A stretch of DNA of 6,734 nucleotides, from assembly GCA_021778975.1 (NCBI GenBank), contig JAJYBO010000160.1, positions 1-6,734 of the forward strand, in the 5' to 3' direction. The position numbers and the translations under genes were made by a program. Positions 6,164 through 6,734 of the stretch are shown in pieces. The stretch comes from Deltaproteobacteria bacterium (GTDB taxonomy: Bacteria; Desulfobacterota; Desulfobacteria; Desulfobacterales; Desulfatirhabdiaceae). The notes below the pieces were generated by a model. That model was given only the letters and a program-made list of their open reading frames with translations, had not been told where the DNA came from and ran no database searches. How positions within the stretch are numbered: the first letter of the stretch is position 1; every line of letters begins with the position of its first letter.

Positions 6164-6734
6164 TCAAAACGGTGTCAGGCTTTCACAGCCATCTTCAGTA
6201 ACCAGCAACGTTTGTTCGAACTGCGCGGAAAGGCTGCCGTCATTCGTGACAACGGTCCACTTGTCTTCCAGGACGTGTAAAAAACGGTCTCCCAGATTGA
6301 TCATGGGTTCGATGGTGAATACCATACCCGGCAAGAGCAGAAATCCGTCCCCCTTTTTTCCATAATGAAGAATCTGAGGGGGTTCATGAAATTCAAATCC
6401 CACGCCGTGTCCAACATATTCCCGAACGACCGAACACCCCTGTCCTTCTGCATATTGCTGGATAGCCCACCCGATATCACCGGTAGTGTTACCGGGTTTT
6501 ACCATCTGAATCCCCTGTCGCAGGCATTCAAGAGAAACATTGACAATCTTGATGGCGTCCGGACCTGGCGTACCTGCAAAAAAAGTTTTATTGGCATCCG
6601 CATAATAACCATTTAAAACAGGTGTAACATCCACATTGACAATATCGCCATCCTTGATGATGCGCTTATCGGGAATACCGTGACATATGACCTCGTTGAC
6701 AGATATGCAGACGCTTTTGGGATATCCCCGGTAA
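6164..6734 (-). CDS. map: Methionine aminopeptidase type I, C-terminal part
   Basis: Partial gene entering from the right edge; about 190 codons remain and the N terminus is outside the window. The visible part opens YRGYPKSVCISVNEVICHGIPDK, the usual MetAP lead-in with the substrate-site His of CHGIP. All five metal ligands are present: the two Asp in NVDVTPVLNGYYADANK, His in GHGVGFEFHEPP, Glu in FTIEPMIN and Glu in AQFEQTLLVT. The enzyme removes the initiator methionine from nascent proteins in the cytoplasm and is essential in most bacteria. The sequence continues upstream of any internal start to the window edge without a stop, so a GTG at 6634 is not the real start. It ends with TGA at 6164, 89 nt before the next gene. 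No hairpin terminator follows, so read-through into the three-gene cluster is possible. Confidence 0.95.
   Translation of the reverse strand, partial: YRGYPKSVCISVNEVICHGIPDKRIIKDGDIVNVDVTPVLNGYYADANKTFFAGTPGPDAIKIVNVSLECLRQGIQMVKPGNTTGDIGWAIQQYAEGQGCSVVREYVGHGVGFEFHEPPQILHYGKKGDGFLLLPGMVFTIEPMINLGDRFLHVLEDKWTVVTNDGSLSAQFEQTLLVTEDGCESLTPF

Overview
The window looks like chromosomal DNA from an anaerobic deltaproteobacterium (Desulfobacterota, probably a Desulfobacterales-type sulfate reducer). The best clue is a small protein that closely resembles, from memory, the FMN-binding protein of Desulfovibrio vulgaris. A UbiA-type quinone prenyltransferase and the moderate GC content fit this. The assignment is inference; no 16S or other marker is present. 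Every gene I can support lies on the minus strand, so the order of transcription is from high to low coordinates.

Right edge (6164-6734): the 3' part of a type I methionine aminopeptidase (map). An 89-bp gap follows, holding short AGGAAT direct repeats and an inverted repeat that includes the next start codon.

Centre (6074-1574): three tightly spaced genes that look like one operon. They are a 792-residue protein of no family I recognise, a phosphatidylserine-decarboxylase-family protein (start overlaps the preceding gene by 23 nt), and an Lgt-superfamily polytopic membrane protein (24 nt downstream, strong Shine-Dalgarno). A pyruvoyl-type decarboxylase plus a diacylglyceryl-transferase-like membrane enzyme beside a large uncharacterised protein suggests an undescribed lipid or lipid-conjugate pathway. 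This is the most interesting part of the window.

Left part (1358-243): after a 215-bp intergenic region with two perfect 6-1-6 palindromes come the FMN-binding protein gene and, just downstream, a short cytoplasmic histidine kinase with no recognisable sensor domain. They are probably co-transcribed, which suggests a flavin/redox input to the kinase. A modest intrinsic terminator overlaps the kinase stop codon.

Left edge (138-1): the first 46 codons of a UbiA-family prenyltransferase. It has no Shine-Dalgarno but a TATAAT box 7 nt before the ATG, so it may have its own promoter and a leaderless transcript.

No tRNA, rRNA, CRISPR array, insertion sequence or att site was found. No gene-free stretch exceeds 300 bp.
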